The position numbers and the translations under genes were made by a program. Positions 5,489 to 5,501 of a DNA stretch of 5,501 bases are shown here, piece by piece. The notes beneath the pieces were generated by a model. The model was given only the letters and a program-made list of their open reading frames with translations, did no database searches and was not told the origin of the DNA. The stretch spans positions 1 to 5,501 of the forward strand of contig JAQVFD010000157.1 in NCBI GenBank assembly GCA_028697435.1. Direction: 5' to 3'. This DNA comes from Clostridiaceae bacterium. Its GTDB lineage: Bacteria > Bacillota > Clostridia > Lutisporales > Lutisporaceae. Positions within the stretch are counted from its first letter, which is position 1. Each line of letters begins with the position of its first letter.

Positions 5489-5497
5489 GGCGGAGGT
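5489..5497 (+). promoter_or_regulatory. Possible ribosome binding site of a gene starting beyond the right edge
   Basis: GGCGGAGGT ends 4 bases before the window edge on the plus strand. This is a good spacing for a start codon at about 5502-5505. The product cannot be known from this window. Confidence 0.4.
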
Positions 5498-5501
5498 TAT
5501 T

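Overview
The window looks like a low-GC Gram-positive chromosome, most likely an anaerobic member of the Clostridia. The pointers are AT-rich intergenic DNA, strong AGGAGG-type ribosome binding sites, a HrcA/CIRCE-controlled groESL operon, a Rex NADH sensor, an Ogg glycosylase of the clostridial type, and remains of a sodium-translocating decarboxylase. No species can be named from the sequence alone.

All recognisable genes lie on the minus strand, so transcription runs from high to low coordinates. From 5281 down they are: rex (redox repressor), a rex terminator, a new promoter, a 38-codon C-terminal relic of an oadB-type decarboxylase beta subunit, a 43-residue OadG-like membrane peptide, a P-loop/Asp23 fusion protein, an 8-oxoguanine DNA glycosylase, a DUF554 membrane protein, and then groES and groEL under their own promoter and CIRCE operator. 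groEL runs off the left edge. To the right of rex, about 200 bases hold the rex promoter, a Rex-type operator over its -35 box, and weak plus-strand signals for a divergent gene outside the window.

Three regulatory units can be read. (1) rex has a TTGACA-N17-TAAAAT promoter whose -35 box lies inside a near-consensus Rex operator, implying NADH/NAD+-sensitive autoregulation. (2) A promoter whose -35 box sits in the rex terminator stem probably drives oadG-like, P-loop/Asp23, ogg and DUF554. (3) groESL has a TTGATA-N17-TATTAT promoter followed by a perfect CIRCE.

The parts that stand out are the decayed oadB next to an apparently intact OadG-like peptide, the P-loop/Asp23 fusion, two unrelated GC-rich repeats in the two larger gaps of the middle operon (a 19-bp perfect inverted repeat and a degenerate heptamer array), and two unusual residues in the GroEL substrate-binding segment. 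I see no CRISPR array, tRNA, rRNA or transposase. Nothing here is convincingly a new multi-gene system; the best lead is the OadB/OadG-like/P-loop-Asp23 neighbourhood.
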